This document shows positions 1 to 9,611 of a stretch of DNA of 64,000 nucleotides, one piece after another. The first letter of the stretch is position 1. Each line of letters begins with the position of its first letter. The notes beneath the pieces were generated by a model. That model was given only the letters and a program-made list of their open reading frames with translations, searched no databases and was not told the DNA's origin. The translations under genes were made by a program, and so were the position numbers. Origin of the DNA: Proteobacteria bacterium SG_bin6 (GTDB taxonomy: Bacteria; Pseudomonadota; Alphaproteobacteria; Sphingomonadales; Sphingomonadaceae); the NCBI GenBank assembly GCA_002083435.1, contig LWDJ01000044.1, positions 62,001-126,000 of the forward strand, read 5' to 3'.

Positions 1-2836
1 CGCCGACCTCGGCGTCGCCAAACAGGCCGCCCTGCCCGCTGGTGCGCGCCTCGTGCTGGCGCGCGGCCATCGCCAGGATCGTCTCGGCAGCGGCGAACAC
101 CCCGGCGCGATTGGCGTCGAGCGCCTCGAACGCCCCGGCAGCGGCAAGCGTCTCCACCTGCCGCTTGTTGAGCAGCCGCGGATCGACGCGGTTCGCCAGA
201 TCATCGAGCGATTTGAACGCCCCGCGCTCCTTGCGCTCGGCGACCAGCCGCTCCATCGCCCCCTCGCCCACCGATTTGAGCGCGGCGAGCGCGTAGCGGA
301 CGGCGAGCTGATCGCCCGTGCTTTCCACCGAAAACTCCGCCCCCGAACGGTTCACGCACGGCGGCAGCACCTTCACCCCCAGCCGGCGCATATCGTCGAT
401 GAACACGGCGAGCTTGTCGGTCAACGCGATGTCGAAGCACATCGAGGCGGCGAAGAATTCGTGCGGGTGGTGCGCCTTCAGCCACGCGGTCTGATAAGCG
501 AGCAGCGCATAGGCCGCGGCGTGCGACTTGTTGAAACCATAGCCGGCGAACTTGTCGATCAAATCGAACAGCTCATTCGCCCTGGCCTCGGCAATGCCGT
601 TCACCTCGGCACAACCCTTCACGAAGATCGCGCGCTGCGCGTCCATCTCCGCCTTGATCTTCTTGCCCATCGCGCGGCGCAGCATATCGGCGCCGCCCAG
701 GCTATAGCCGGCGAGGATCTGCGCCGCCTGCATCACCTGTTCCTGATAGACGAAGATACCATAGGTCTCGGCAAGGATGCCTTCGAGCAGCGGGTGGGGA
801 TATTCGATCACCTCCTGCCCGTTCTTGCGCCGGCCGAAGCTGGGAATATTGTCCATCGGCCCCGGCCGGTAGAGCGAGACGAGTGCGATGATGTCGCCGA
901 AGTTCGAGGGACGCACGGCCGACAGCGTGCGCCGCATCCCTTCGGATTCGAGCTGGAACACCCCGACCGTGTCGCCGCGCTGGAGCAGCTTGTAGACTTC
1001 AGGGTCATCCCAAGCGAGCGCATCAAGGTCGACCGCAATGCCACGGGCGGCGAGCATCTCGACCGCTTTCTTCAGCACCGACAGCGTTTTCAGGCCGAGA
1101 AAGTCGAACTTCACCAGCCCCGCGCCCTCGACATATTTCATGTCGAACTGGGTGACCGGCATGTCGGAGCGCGGATCGCGATAGAGCGGGATCAACTGCG
1201 CCAGCGGACGATCGCCGATCACCACGCCGGCGGCATGGGTGGACGAGTGGCGCGGCAGCCCTTCCAGCTTCATCGCCAGATCGAGCAACTGCCGCACGCC
1301 GGCGTCGCTCTTATACTCGCCGGCCAGTTCGCTGACGCCGTTGAGCGCCCGGTCGAGCGTCCAGGGATCGGTCGGGTGATTGGGGACGAGCTTCGCCAGC
1401 CGGTCGACCTGGCCATAGCTCATCTGCAGGACGCGGCCGGTATCCTTCAGCACCGCGCGCGCCTTTAGCCGCCCAAAGGTGATGATCTGCGCGACGTGAT
1501 CCGCGCCATATTTGCGCTGGACGTAGCGGATCACCTCTTCGCGCCGGGTTTCGCAGAAATCGATGTCGAAGTCGGGCATCGACACGCGCTCGGGGTTGAG
1601 GAAGCGTTCGAACAGCAGGCCGAGCTTGATCGGATCGAGATCGGTGATCGTCAGCGCCCAGGCGACCACCGAGCCCGCGCCCGATCCGCGCCCCGGCCCC
1701 ACCGGAATATCCTGTTCCTTCGCCCATTGGATGAAATCCGCGACGATCAGGAAATAGCCGGGGAAGCCCATCGAGATGATCACGTCCAGCTCATAATCGA
1801 GCCGTTCGCGATAGGGCCGGGTCCAATCATCCCCCGCTAAGCCCTCTGCGTCTTGTGGAAGAAGGCTGGGTGAGGGAGTGGCCGACCAAGGCTTGCCCTC
1901 GATCGCGGCGATCTTCGCCAGCCGCTTGTCGAGCCCCGCCCGGGCGCGCTCGCGCAGCAATGCGGCCTCGCCCTCGCGGTCGCCGGCGAGGCTCGGCAGG
2001 ATCGGCTTGCGCTTGGGCGCGGCGACCGCGCAGCGCTGCGCGACGACCAGCGTGTTGGCGATCGCCTCGGGCAGATCCTCGAACAGCGCCGCCATCGCCT
2101 CGGCGGGCTTCATCCACGCGTCGGGAGAGCTGCGCGGGCGGTCCTCGCTTTCGATATAGGTCGAATTGGCGATGCACAGCATCGCGTCGTGCGCGGCGCC
2201 GAAATCGGCTTCGGCAAAACAGCACGGGTTGGTCGCGACGATCGGCAGCCCGCGCGTATAAGCCAGATCGAGCAGCGCTTCCTCGGCACGCGCCTCGACC
2301 GCGTCACCACGTCTGGCGAGCTCGATATAGAGCCGATCGGGGAACAGCGTTTCGAGCCGCGCGAGATACGCGTCGGCGCGGCTCTCCTGATCCTCGGCGA
2401 TCAACCGCGCGACGGCGCCCTCACCGCCGGCAGTGAGCGCGATCAGCCCGTCGCTATGGCCCTCCAACGCGGCGAGCGGGACATGCGGCGCCTGCTCGAG
2501 CGGCCGCGCGAGATGCGCCTGCGACACCAGATGGCACAGGTTGAGATAGCCAGCTTCATTCTGCGCATAGAGCGCGAGCCAATCGAGCGCGGGCGTCCCT
2601 TCAGGCATGTCGGGCCGGGCGACGCAGAGCATCGTACCGATGATCGGCTGCACACCGGCGCCACGCGCGGCCTCCGAAAAGGCCATCGCGCCATAGAGCC
2701 CGTTGCGGTCACTGATCGCCGCCGCGGGAAAGCGCAGCGCCTGGGCGCGCTTGGCGATCGCCTTCGGCTCGATCGCCCCATCGAGCATCGTGAAGCTGGA
2801 GAAGATACGAAGCGGGACGAAACCGGAATGCGCCAT
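1..2836 (-). CDS. dnaE: DNA polymerase III subunit alpha (3' part cut by window edge)
   Basis: Catalytic subunit of the replicative DNA polymerase. The frame reads without a stop from the ATG at 2836 to the window edge, about 945 residues of the roughly 1150 usual for the family, so the C-terminal part lies outside. The N-terminus MAHSGFVPLRIFSSFTML is a standard DnaE PHP-domain opening. The polymerase active-site motif PDFDIDF lies near residue 420, and the segment PVGPGRGSGAGS precedes it. An in-frame ATG at 2854 would add six residues; 2836 is preferred because it matches the family N-terminus. No frameshift is seen. Confidence 0.96.
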   Translation of the reverse strand, partial: MAHSGFVPLRIFSSFTMLDGAIEPKAIAKRAQALRFPAAAISDRNGLYGAMAFSEAARGAGVQPIIGTMLCVARPDMPEGTPALDWLALYAQNEAGYLNLCHLVSQAHLARPLEQAPHVPLAALEGHSDGLIALTAGGEGAVARLIAEDQESRADAYLARLETLFPDRLYIELARRGDAVEARAEEALLDLAYTRGLPIVATNPCCFAEADFGAAHDAMLCIANSTYIESEDRPRSSPDAWMKPAEAMAALFEDLPEAIANTLVVAQRCAVAAPKRKPILPSLAGDREGEAALLRERARAGLDKRLAKIAAIEGKPWSATPSPSLLPQDAEGLAGDDWTRPYRERLDYELDVIISMGFPGYFLIVADFIQWAKEQDIPVGPGRGSGAGSVVAWALTITDLDPIKLGLLFERFLNPERVSMPDFDIDFCETRREEVIRYVQRKYGADHVAQIITFGRLKARAVLKDTGRVLQMSYGQVDRLAKLVPNHPTDPWTLDRALNGVSELAGEYKSDAGVRQLLDLAMKLEGLPRHSSTHAAGVVIGDRPLAQLIPLYRDPRSDMPVTQFDMKYVEGAGLVKFDFLGLKTLSVLKKAVEMLAARGIAVDLDALAWDDPEVYKLLQRGDTVGVFQLESEGMRRTLSAVRPSNFGDIIALVSLYRPGPMDNIPSFGRRKNGQEVIEYPHPLLEGILAETYGIFVYQEQVMQAAQILAGYSLGGADMLRRAMGKKIKAEMDAQRAIFVKGCAEVNGIAEARANELFDLIDKFAGYGFNKSHAAAYALLAYQTAWLKAHHPHEFFAASMCFDIALTDKLAVFIDDMRRLGVKVLPPCVNRSGAEFSVESTGDQLAVRYALAALKSVGEGAMERLVAERKERGAFKSLDDLANRVDPRLLNKRQVETLAAAGAFEALDANRAGVFAAAETILAMAARQHEARTSGQGGLFGDAEVG

Positions 2837-2918
2837 CGCTGGCACTATGCGCATCACGCGGCGATTCCGCTAGCCGCGCCCCGCTCCGCGCTGTGGATAA
2901 CCGGCCACGCCAAAAGGA

Positions 2919-2952
2919 AAGGCCGCGCCGACCCAGGGGGTGGCGCGGCCTT
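2919..2952 (-). terminator. Intrinsic terminator after the autotransporter gene
   Basis: Perfect 11-bp arms AAGGCCGCGCC (2919-2929) and GGCGCGGCCTT (2942-2952) with a 12-nt loop. Read on the minus strand they are followed by a T-rich run, 19 bases past the stop of the gene ending at 2971. Confidence 0.8.
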
Positions 2953-2970
2953 CAACGTCAGTGGAACGGT

Positions 2971-5900
2971 TTAGAAGTGGAAGCGAACCGTGCCGCGATA
3001 GCTTTGATTCTGAACATCATCGCGCAGGAAAGTGGTGTCGGCGGCGATGCCAATGTCCACCTTGCCGGTCGTGTAGGTCAGCCCGCCGCTCACCTCGCCC
3101 CAGTTGCGGTCGATGCGCGTGCCAAGGAAATTGGTTTGGGGGGAGCCGCCGCCGGTGAAGCTGGTGGCGACACCGCCGCCGACGAGGTTCGCACCAAACA
3201 CCGGCGAGCGCGCATCGTTGAACTCATGGACGTAATAAGCCGTCACATATGGCCGGAACTTGGCTGCCTTGGCCGTCTGCACGATCAGGCCGGCGCGACC
3301 CTGGATCGAAAGCAGTTCGGGCCGGTAATAGGTCAGCGCGCCCGGACCGCCGGTTTCGCTCACCGTGCCGAAGTTGATGTAGTTGGTGCGGCTGGACAGG
3401 CGCGGCGCGATGCGCAGCAAACCGAGCGCGAACTCCTTCTGCGCTCCCACCTCGGCCGTCACCACGCCACGGCTCTGCTCGGTGCGCAGCGTCTGCGGCG
3501 TGCCCAGGAACGCCAGCGTGCGCTGGGTATCGAGCGAGAACGCGCCGACGCCTACCTGCCCGTCGAGCGACCAGCCCTTGCCGAGATCGGCCTTGGCATA
3601 GGCGGTCACCTCATAGGTACCGAACCGCCCGGTCTGGGTTCCACCGTTGCCGGTGCGGCCATTGACCTCGGCATAGCTCACCGAAAGACCAACGAAGCTC
3701 TCGCCGTCGAGCTGCTTTTCGATGCCGCCCGCGATGAACCAACCGTCCAGCCGGTCGCGTGCGCCGGCCACCGCGGTGCCACGCAGCGGCGCGCTGCTGC
3801 CGTCGATGTAGCCGCCCGCGAGATAGGCGTTCATGTCGCTCGGCAGGGCATTGCGACGCACCGTGGTGGGCGTCGCGTCGCTCGTCGCCTGGGCGAGGCC
3901 GACCCCGGCGCCCAGCAAGCCCGTCGCGCCAAGTTGGGCGAATTGCAGCGGTTGGCCGATCATCGCCACGCTGCCGCCCTCGACCGAAGCACTGTCGCGC
4001 GTCGCGAGCCGGTCACGGTGGAAGCGCGATAGCGTGTCGAGCGCGGCGATGCCGAGGTTCGGCGCCTGTGCCTCGCCACGCGGGGCGAACGCTTCGAGCT
4101 GGCCGGCGATGGTCGCCGCGTTCTGAACGTCGAGCGGCACATAGATGCTCTGATCGACATTCGCGTTACCACGATTGGCGTCAAGCAAGCCCGCATAAGC
4201 GCGCTGCACGGCACTGCCGCCGGCAAGGAGCGCGGCATAGCTTCCGGCTTGGACACTCACCTGCACGGTGTTGGCGGTATAGATCAGTCGCGGCGACAGG
4301 ATCGCGCTGAACGCGCCCGACGTACCCGCGAAGGTGCCCTGTACCCCGCCTTGGGCATTGACGAAGGTATAGACATTGCCGGCGCGCAGCCCGCTCAGAT
4401 CGGGGCGGAACTGCACCACGCCGCCGACCGAGGCGATGCCATCGGTCGCGGTCGGCGTCGTACGGTTCACCTGGATCAGGTCTGACACGCCGTTGGCGCC
4501 CAGGTCGATCAGGGTGTTGGTGCCCGAGGCCAGGATCAGGTTGCCGACAAAGGTCAGCGTTCCGATCGAGCCAGCATTGCCGGTCGCGCCCGGCGAAATG
4601 ACGCCCGCGACGCTGGTGGTGAACGGCGCGATGATGGTGCCGGTACCGTTGATCCCCCCGGCCGCGAAGAAGAAGTCGTTCACGCTGCGCAGCGTGCCGT
4701 TCACGCCGAGCGTACCGATCTGCAGCGTGACGTCATTCAACACGTCAAGCCGCGCGCCCTGCGCGATCGTCAGCCCGGCCTGCGCGCCGTTGATGCGCAG
4801 CCGGTCGATCGTCACCGCGCTGTTGAGCGTCGTGGTGCCGGCGTTGCTCAGCGTCACGTCGAAATAGCGCGGCAGGACGCCCTGGAGGCGATCGCCGGCG
4901 GTGTTGTTGGGCACGAAGTTGGTCGCGCCCGGCAGACCGTTGGCGATGGTCGGCGCGGGGATCGGCAGCGCCGGGGCCGCCGGTGCCAGCTCCGCCTGGC
5001 CGGGATCGAGCACGTCGCTGCCCGGCTGGTTGGTAGCACCCGGGCCGCCGATCACGTCGCTGCCCAAGCCGTTGCTCAACCCATCGAGCGGTTGCTCGCC
5101 CGCTGTACCGATGCCGCCGGGGGTGGTGACGAGCCCCCCGGTGCGAACATCACGGCAAACATTATTGCCGATCGCCCCGGTGACGCCACCCTGGACGCAA
5201 ATCTGGCCGAACTTGCCGGTGGTGCCGGTGCTCTGTTCGCCGGTCAGGGTCGGCACGCCGTTGATCGGCTGACCATCGGGTCCCAGAATGAAATAGTTCG
5301 GGTCCTGCAGCGACACCCAGCGCGTCGGGTCTTCCCAATTTCCATTGCCGGCGGCCGCGCCGACATAGCGATAGGGATTGTTGGCGGCGATCCAGTCCCA
5401 ATAGAGGTAGAGCGGCTGGTAGAAGCTCACCGTACCGTAACCGTTCTGCGGCTGCGCCGTGAAGAAACGATTATAGCCGCCCGACAGTACGCCGATCACG
5501 AGCTGGCGCGCGAACGCGCGGTCCAGGATCAGCGGCCCCCCGGAATCCCCGCCGGCGGTCGTGCCCTCGTTCGGCAACGCATTGTCGCGGAACGGGTTGA
5601 AATCGAACGGGCTCGCATTGGCCGTGCCGCGTGCCGGATCGTCGAAATCGATCCAATAGAGGTTCTGCGGCAGATTGGCGTTCGAGCCGGCGCCAAACAC
5701 GGCGCTGCCGAAATCGGCGAGCGAGGCCAGCGCGCCGAGCCAGTTTTCGGCCAAGCGGCGCCGATAGTCGATCGGCAGGGTGCCGCTGACACCAGTGCCG
5801 TTGCCGCCATAGCCGGCCAGCGCGACGTGATAGCCTGTGCCGGTGTTGGCATTGATCTGGCCCGGCGCCGGCAGCGGCGAGAAGAGCAGCGACCAGGTCG

Positions 5901-6624
5901 GGATGTTGCGCGCCGGCGTATCGAGCGAGGCGATCGCGACGTCGCCATAGAGGAAGCCATTCGCCGCCGGCTCAAGCGACAACGGGTTATAGGCGACACC
6001 GTTCACCGTATAGAAATTCTCGGTGAGGCTGGTCGTGAAAGGCGCGCGCGAGCCTTGGCCGAAAATCCAGTTGATCAGCGGGCTGGTACCGGGTGCCTGG
6101 CCCGGCTGGGTGGTGTTATTGGCATTGTTGAAGCCGAAGCCAATCGCCACGCCACCCGACCCCGAGCCGTAAGCGGTCGCCGCCCGGGTGTTGACGCAGT
6201 GCGCGGCGAACAGCACCGTGCGCGGGTTGATCAGCGAGCCGGTGCACAGCCCCAGCCCGACGCCGCCATTGGCGTTCGGCGTCGCGATGATCATCTGCGC
6301 GATGCCGGTGATGTTGTTGGGGTCGCGCGCGGTGGTCGGCGTGTTGGGCAGCGCGATCAGAATGTTCGGATCGGGCGCAATACCGGCATCCGGGCGATAG
6401 ATGGTGAGGTCCTGGCGATGCGCGGCAAGCTCGGCGGCCTCGATCGCCAATTGCCGGTTGCGCGCCTCTTCCAAGGAACGCTGGTCGGCATCCGTCGCGG
6501 CACCCAGGCCGCTACCGGCAACGCTCAGCGCCTGAGCGTTCGCAGCACCCGCCCCCAGCACAAGACCCAGCAGTGCGGCACTCGTCATCAGCGCCGGGCG
6601 CAACCGGCTATCCCGCTTCATCAT
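2971..6624 (-). CDS. Autotransporter with trypsin-like serine protease passenger
   Basis: A 1217-residue secreted, self-translocating (type Va) protein. A signal peptide (residues 1-31, ending AGAANAQA) is followed by a chymotrypsin-fold protease domain with the full triad: His142 in FAAHC, Asp228 in GDVAIASLD and Ser361 in GGDSGGP. A long passenger rich in Gly, Asn and Thr with autotransporter-repeat character follows (about 400-860). The last ~280 residues form a beta-barrel ending in aromatic YRGTVRFHF. It is likely a surface or released protease; its substrate is unknown. It is a single gene closed by a hairpin at 2919-2952. tamA/tamB at 24-30 kb could assist its assembly (inference). Confidence 0.9.
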   Translation of the reverse strand: MMKRDSRLRPALMTSAALLGLVLGAGAANAQALSVAGSGLGAATDADQRSLEEARNRQLAIEAAELAAHRQDLTIYRPDAGIAPDPNILIALPNTPTTARDPNNITGIAQMIIATPNANGGVGLGLCTGSLINPRTVLFAAHCVNTRAATAYGSGSGGVAIGFGFNNANNTTQPGQAPGTSPLINWIFGQGSRAPFTTSLTENFYTVNGVAYNPLSLEPAANGFLYGDVAIASLDTPARNIPTWSLLFSPLPAPGQINANTGTGYHVALAGYGGNGTGVSGTLPIDYRRRLAENWLGALASLADFGSAVFGAGSNANLPQNLYWIDFDDPARGTANASPFDFNPFRDNALPNEGTTAGGDSGGPLILDRAFARQLVIGVLSGGYNRFFTAQPQNGYGTVSFYQPLYLYWDWIAANNPYRYVGAAAGNGNWEDPTRWVSLQDPNYFILGPDGQPINGVPTLTGEQSTGTTGKFGQICVQGGVTGAIGNNVCRDVRTGGLVTTPGGIGTAGEQPLDGLSNGLGSDVIGGPGATNQPGSDVLDPGQAELAPAAPALPIPAPTIANGLPGATNFVPNNTAGDRLQGVLPRYFDVTLSNAGTTTLNSAVTIDRLRINGAQAGLTIAQGARLDVLNDVTLQIGTLGVNGTLRSVNDFFFAAGGINGTGTIIAPFTTSVAGVISPGATGNAGSIGTLTFVGNLILASGTNTLIDLGANGVSDLIQVNRTTPTATDGIASVGGVVQFRPDLSGLRAGNVYTFVNAQGGVQGTFAGTSGAFSAILSPRLIYTANTVQVSVQAGSYAALLAGGSAVQRAYAGLLDANRGNANVDQSIYVPLDVQNAATIAGQLEAFAPRGEAQAPNLGIAALDTLSRFHRDRLATRDSASVEGGSVAMIGQPLQFAQLGATGLLGAGVGLAQATSDATPTTVRRNALPSDMNAYLAGGYIDGSSAPLRGTAVAGARDRLDGWFIAGGIEKQLDGESFVGLSVSYAEVNGRTGNGGTQTGRFGTYEVTAYAKADLGKGWSLDGQVGVGAFSLDTQRTLAFLGTPQTLRTEQSRGVVTAEVGAQKEFALGLLRIAPRLSSRTNYINFGTVSETGGPGALTYYRPELLSIQGRAGLIVQTAKAAKFRPYVTAYYVHEFNDARSPVFGANLVGGGVATSFTGGGSPQTNFLGTRIDRNWGEVSGGLTYTTGKVDIGIAADTTFLRDDVQNQSYRGTVRFHF

Positions 6625-6758
6625 CTAGCTTCCCTCACCGATTTTCGGCCGTGTTCGCGCCCGGTTATAACATGTTACGAAACGCTAATAACTGTAACGG
6701 GCGCATCAGACAGGGCAAGAGGGGAAGATTATTTCGTGCAAAGCGTGACTTCCGTGCA

Positions 6759-7514
6759 TCAGATGCCGTCCGGCACCCCCGCCAAACCAACAGCCGCCAA
6801 CCGCGCCAGCAGATCGGCGACGCACGCCTCGGCGATCGCCGGCTCCGTCGCGCGCACCACGAAATTGGCGCCCACTCGCCCTTCCCGAAAAAAAGGATAG
6901 CTGCCGATCGCGACGCCTTCATGCGCGCGTTCGGTCTCTCGCAGCAGATCGGCGACCTCGCTCTCCGCCACCCAGCAGCCGATTGTGCGCGAGATCACCG
7001 GCCGCCCGCCCTCAAGCGTACCCGTCAGCGCATCGAGCATCCCCGCGGTGATGTGCGGCACACCCGCCATGATGAAGATATTGCCGATGCGGATGCCCGG
7101 CGCGCCCGACAGCTTGTTGGCGATCAGCTCGGCGCCCTCAGGCACGCGCGCCATCCGCTTGCGCGCCTCGGTCAGCCCGCCGCGACTGGCGTAATAACGC
7201 TCGAGTACCGCGAGCGCCTGAGGGTGATGCGTGACCTCCACCCCCAAGGCGGCGGCGATCGCATCCACCGTGATGTCGTCATGCGTCGGGCCGATGCCTC
7301 CGGTCGTGAACAGGTAATCGTTGCGGGCGCGCAAGGCGTTCACCCCCTCGACGATCGCCTCGGTCCGATCGCTGACCACGCGGACTTCGGCGAGGCGAAT
7401 GCCCTGAACATTCAGCCAGGTCGCGATCTGTGCGACATTCTTGTCCTGGGTGCGGCCGGACAGGATTTCATCGCCGATCACGACAAGGGCGGCGGTCCAG
7501 ATACGCTCGGTCAT
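6759..7514 (-). CDS. CinA N-terminal / MoaB-like molybdopterin-binding domain protein
   Basis: A 251-residue protein of the MoCF_biosynth family. The N-terminus (VVIGDEILSGRTQDKN) and the TTGGIGPTHDD motif near residue 70 are the hallmark ligand-binding segments shared by CinA, MoaB and MogA. It is about the size of stand-alone CinA N-domain proteins and lacks the C-terminal nicotinamide-nucleotide amidase domain of full CinA. The exact reaction is not certain for stand-alone members. It is divergent from map with 64 bases between the starts. Confidence 0.85.
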   Translation of the reverse strand: MTERIWTAALVVIGDEILSGRTQDKNVAQIATWLNVQGIRLAEVRVVSDRTEAIVEGVNALRARNDYLFTTGGIGPTHDDITVDAIAAALGVEVTHHPQALAVLERYYASRGGLTEARKRMARVPEGAELIANKLSGAPGIRIGNIFIMAGVPHITAGMLDALTGTLEGGRPVISRTIGCWVAESEVADLLRETERAHEGVAIGSYPFFREGRVGANFVVRATEPAIAEACVADLLARLAAVGLAGVPDGI

Positions 7515-7578
7515 GACGCGGGCATAGCCCAGGCCGCGCCCCCTCGCAAAGCCGCGCGCGTGGCGCTATATCGCGGCG

Positions 7579-8397
7579 ATGACCGAATATATCACCGAAG
7601 ACGCCCCGCTCGCCCGCACCGGCGCGATTCGCCTGCATGGGGAAGAGGGTTTCGCCGGGATGCGCGCGGCGGGCCGGCTCGCCGCCGAAACGCTCGACAT
7701 GATCGCGCCGCATGTCGTGCCCGGCGTGACGACGGCGGCGCTCGACGACATGATCCGCCGCTTCATCGCCGATCGCGGCGGGGTGCCGGCGACGCTCGGT
7801 TATCGCGGCTATACCCATAGCTGCTGCATCTCCATCAACCACGTCGTCTGCCACGGCATCCCGGGCGACAAGCCCCTGAAATCGGGCGATATCGTGAATA
7901 TCGACGTCACCCCGATCCTGAACGGCTGGCATGGCGACTCGAGCCGCATGTATCTGGTCGGCGACGTGCCGCTGAAGGCGCGGCGGCTGGTCGAGCTGAC
8001 ATATGAATGCCTGATGCTCGGCATCGAGCAGGCGCGCCCCGGCAACCATCTTGGCGACATCGCGCACGCCATCCAAAGCCACGCCGAGCGCCATCGTTAC
8101 GGCGTGGTGCGCGATTTCTGCGGGCATGGCCTGGGCCGGCTTTTTCATGACGCGCCAGAGGTAGTGCATGTCGGCCGCCCCGGCACCGGGCCTGAACTGC
8201 GCCCGGGGATGTTCTTCACGATCGAGCCGATGATCAATATTGGCCGACCTGACGTGAAGCTGCTCGACGATGGCTGGACCGCGGTGACGCGCGACCGATC
8301 ACTGTCGGCGCAGTTCGAACATTCGATCGGCATCACCGAGGCTGGCTGCGAAATCTTCACCGTCAGCCCGGCGGGATTGCACAAACCGCCCTATTAA
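7579..8397 (+). CDS. map: Type I methionine aminopeptidase
   Basis: Removes the initiator methionine from nascent proteins in the cytoplasm. All five metal ligands of the pita-bread fold are visible: Asp109 (NIDVTP), Asp120 (HGDSSRM), His183 (CGHGLG), Glu216 (FTIEPM) and Glu247 (FEHSIGIT). The substrate-binding His92 lies in CHGIPG. The 272-residue length is normal. It is divergently placed from the CinA-like gene and convergent with the AraC gene, 23 bases away. Confidence 0.96.
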   Translation: MTEYITEDAPLARTGAIRLHGEEGFAGMRAAGRLAAETLDMIAPHVVPGVTTAALDDMIRRFIADRGGVPATLGYRGYTHSCCISINHVVCHGIPGDKPLKSGDIVNIDVTPILNGWHGDSSRMYLVGDVPLKARRLVELTYECLMLGIEQARPGNHLGDIAHAIQSHAERHRYGVVRDFCGHGLGRLFHDAPEVVHVGRPGTGPELRPGMFFTIEPMINIGRPDVKLLDDGWTAVTRDRSLSAQFEHSIGITEAGCEIFTVSPAGLHKPPY

Positions 8398-8420
8398 AGT
8401 GGCCGCCGCCGGCCTGCTCA

Positions 8421-9440
8421 TCAGGCGGCAGGCAAGCCGATCATCGCGCCAAGCCCGGCGGAAGGCGTTTTCCCGGCCTTCTCAAGCGCTGCACAATAAT
8501 GCGAGGGGTCGCAGCCGAAGCGGTTACGAAAGGCGCGCGAAAAGCTCGAATAGCTGGCATAGCCCGCGAATTCGGCGACCTGCGCCACCAGAAAGCGTCG
8601 TGTGAGCAACAGTTCCGCGGCGCGCTCAAGCCGGATTTCTCGCAGCACCACCCCGGGCGGCTGGCCGAAAGCGTCCGTGAAGCGCCGGACGAACGACGAG
8701 CGGCTGAGGCATGCCGTGTTCGACAGGCTTTTAAGCGAGTGCGGATCGCCGGGCCGCGCGATCATCGCCGTGAATGCACGCGAGACTTGTGGATCGCCGA
8801 GCAGCGCCAGCCGCTGGCTCCACCCGGGACTCGACACCAGGGTCCGGCGGAACAATTTGACCAGCACTTGCTTGAGCAGCGCCGACGCCATCGTGCGCAT
8901 GCCCATGCGATGCTCCGCGAGTTCGATGCTGACAAGGCCCAACAGACTGGCGGGGCAATCGCTGGCGTCGAAACGTTCGATGATCGGTGCGTCGAGGGAG
9001 GCGAACAAATCCTCCGACGCGGGGTGTCGCGCCCGGAAATGGCCGCAGATGATCACCAGGTCGCGGCATCCATCGCCGGCGACAGTTGAATAGAATTGGC
9101 TCCGCGGATTGCAGGGGAGAACGGTGGGCTCATGGAGCCGAAGCGGCCTGCCGTCTCCCGCCGGCATTTCCATGCGATAGTGGATGCCGGGCGGTGTCAG
9201 GATCAGCGTGCGCGGGGTCAAAGCGATGCGCGGGCCGCCTTTGATGGCGAACACACCCTCTCCCTCCAGCACATAATGCAACCCCGGCAGCGGCGCCGGA
9301 CCCAGCCCGAGTGACCAGCCGCGCTCAATCCGACATTCGGTGAATGCGACAGCCTCGACATTGAGCATGCCGAGAATATCGTCGATCTCCTCGTCCCGGT
9401 GCGCCGGACGAATTGTCATGTACTTATGTCCCCGTGCCAT
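8421..9440 (-). CDS. AraC-family transcriptional regulator with N-terminal cupin
   Basis: 339 residues. The N-terminal half (about 10-200) reads as a cupin-type effector domain (GLHYVLEGEGVFAIKGG). The C-terminal ~100 residues carry the two helix-turn-helix motifs of AraC proteins, including VAQVAEFAGYASYSSFSRAF and a second helix ending RFGCDPSHY. An alternative start at 9419 (MTIRPAHR) fits the usual family beginning better and would drop seven residues. The target is unknown. The next gene on the same strand (PLP decarboxylase) ends 171 bases upstream. Confidence 0.88.
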   Translation of the reverse strand: MARGHKYMTIRPAHRDEEIDDILGMLNVEAVAFTECRIERGWSLGLGPAPLPGLHYVLEGEGVFAIKGGPRIALTPRTLILTPPGIHYRMEMPAGDGRPLRLHEPTVLPCNPRSQFYSTVAGDGCRDLVIICGHFRARHPASEDLFASLDAPIIERFDASDCPASLLGLVSIELAEHRMGMRTMASALLKQVLVKLFRRTLVSSPGWSQRLALLGDPQVSRAFTAMIARPGDPHSLKSLSNTACLSRSSFVRRFTDAFGQPPGVVLREIRLERAAELLLTRRFLVAQVAEFAGYASYSSFSRAFRNRFGCDPSHYCAALEKAGKTPSAGLGAMIGLPAA

Positions 9441-9611
9441 GCGTCACGTGGCGCGCGCATAAACACGGTTGGTGCCGGGCGTACGACGGCGGCGCTATAA
9501 TTTGCCCACCAATTTATCGAAAGACGGACCTATTCTTGCCACAGCGCGACTCGCGCAAGGTCGGGACGCGAGGATGACGAACGGTCTCCTCGATCGACAT
9601 GCCCCTATCGG

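Noticed and set aside
6665..6700. Promoter for the autotransporter at TTATAA/TTACAG on the minus strand
   Set aside because: The -10-like box is good but the spacing to any -35-like box is 21 bases; not strong enough to list.
5092..6900. 602-codon open frame on the plus strand
   Set aside because: It is antisense to the autotransporter gene, Arg/Ala/Gln-rich with no domain; a shadow of high GC third positions.
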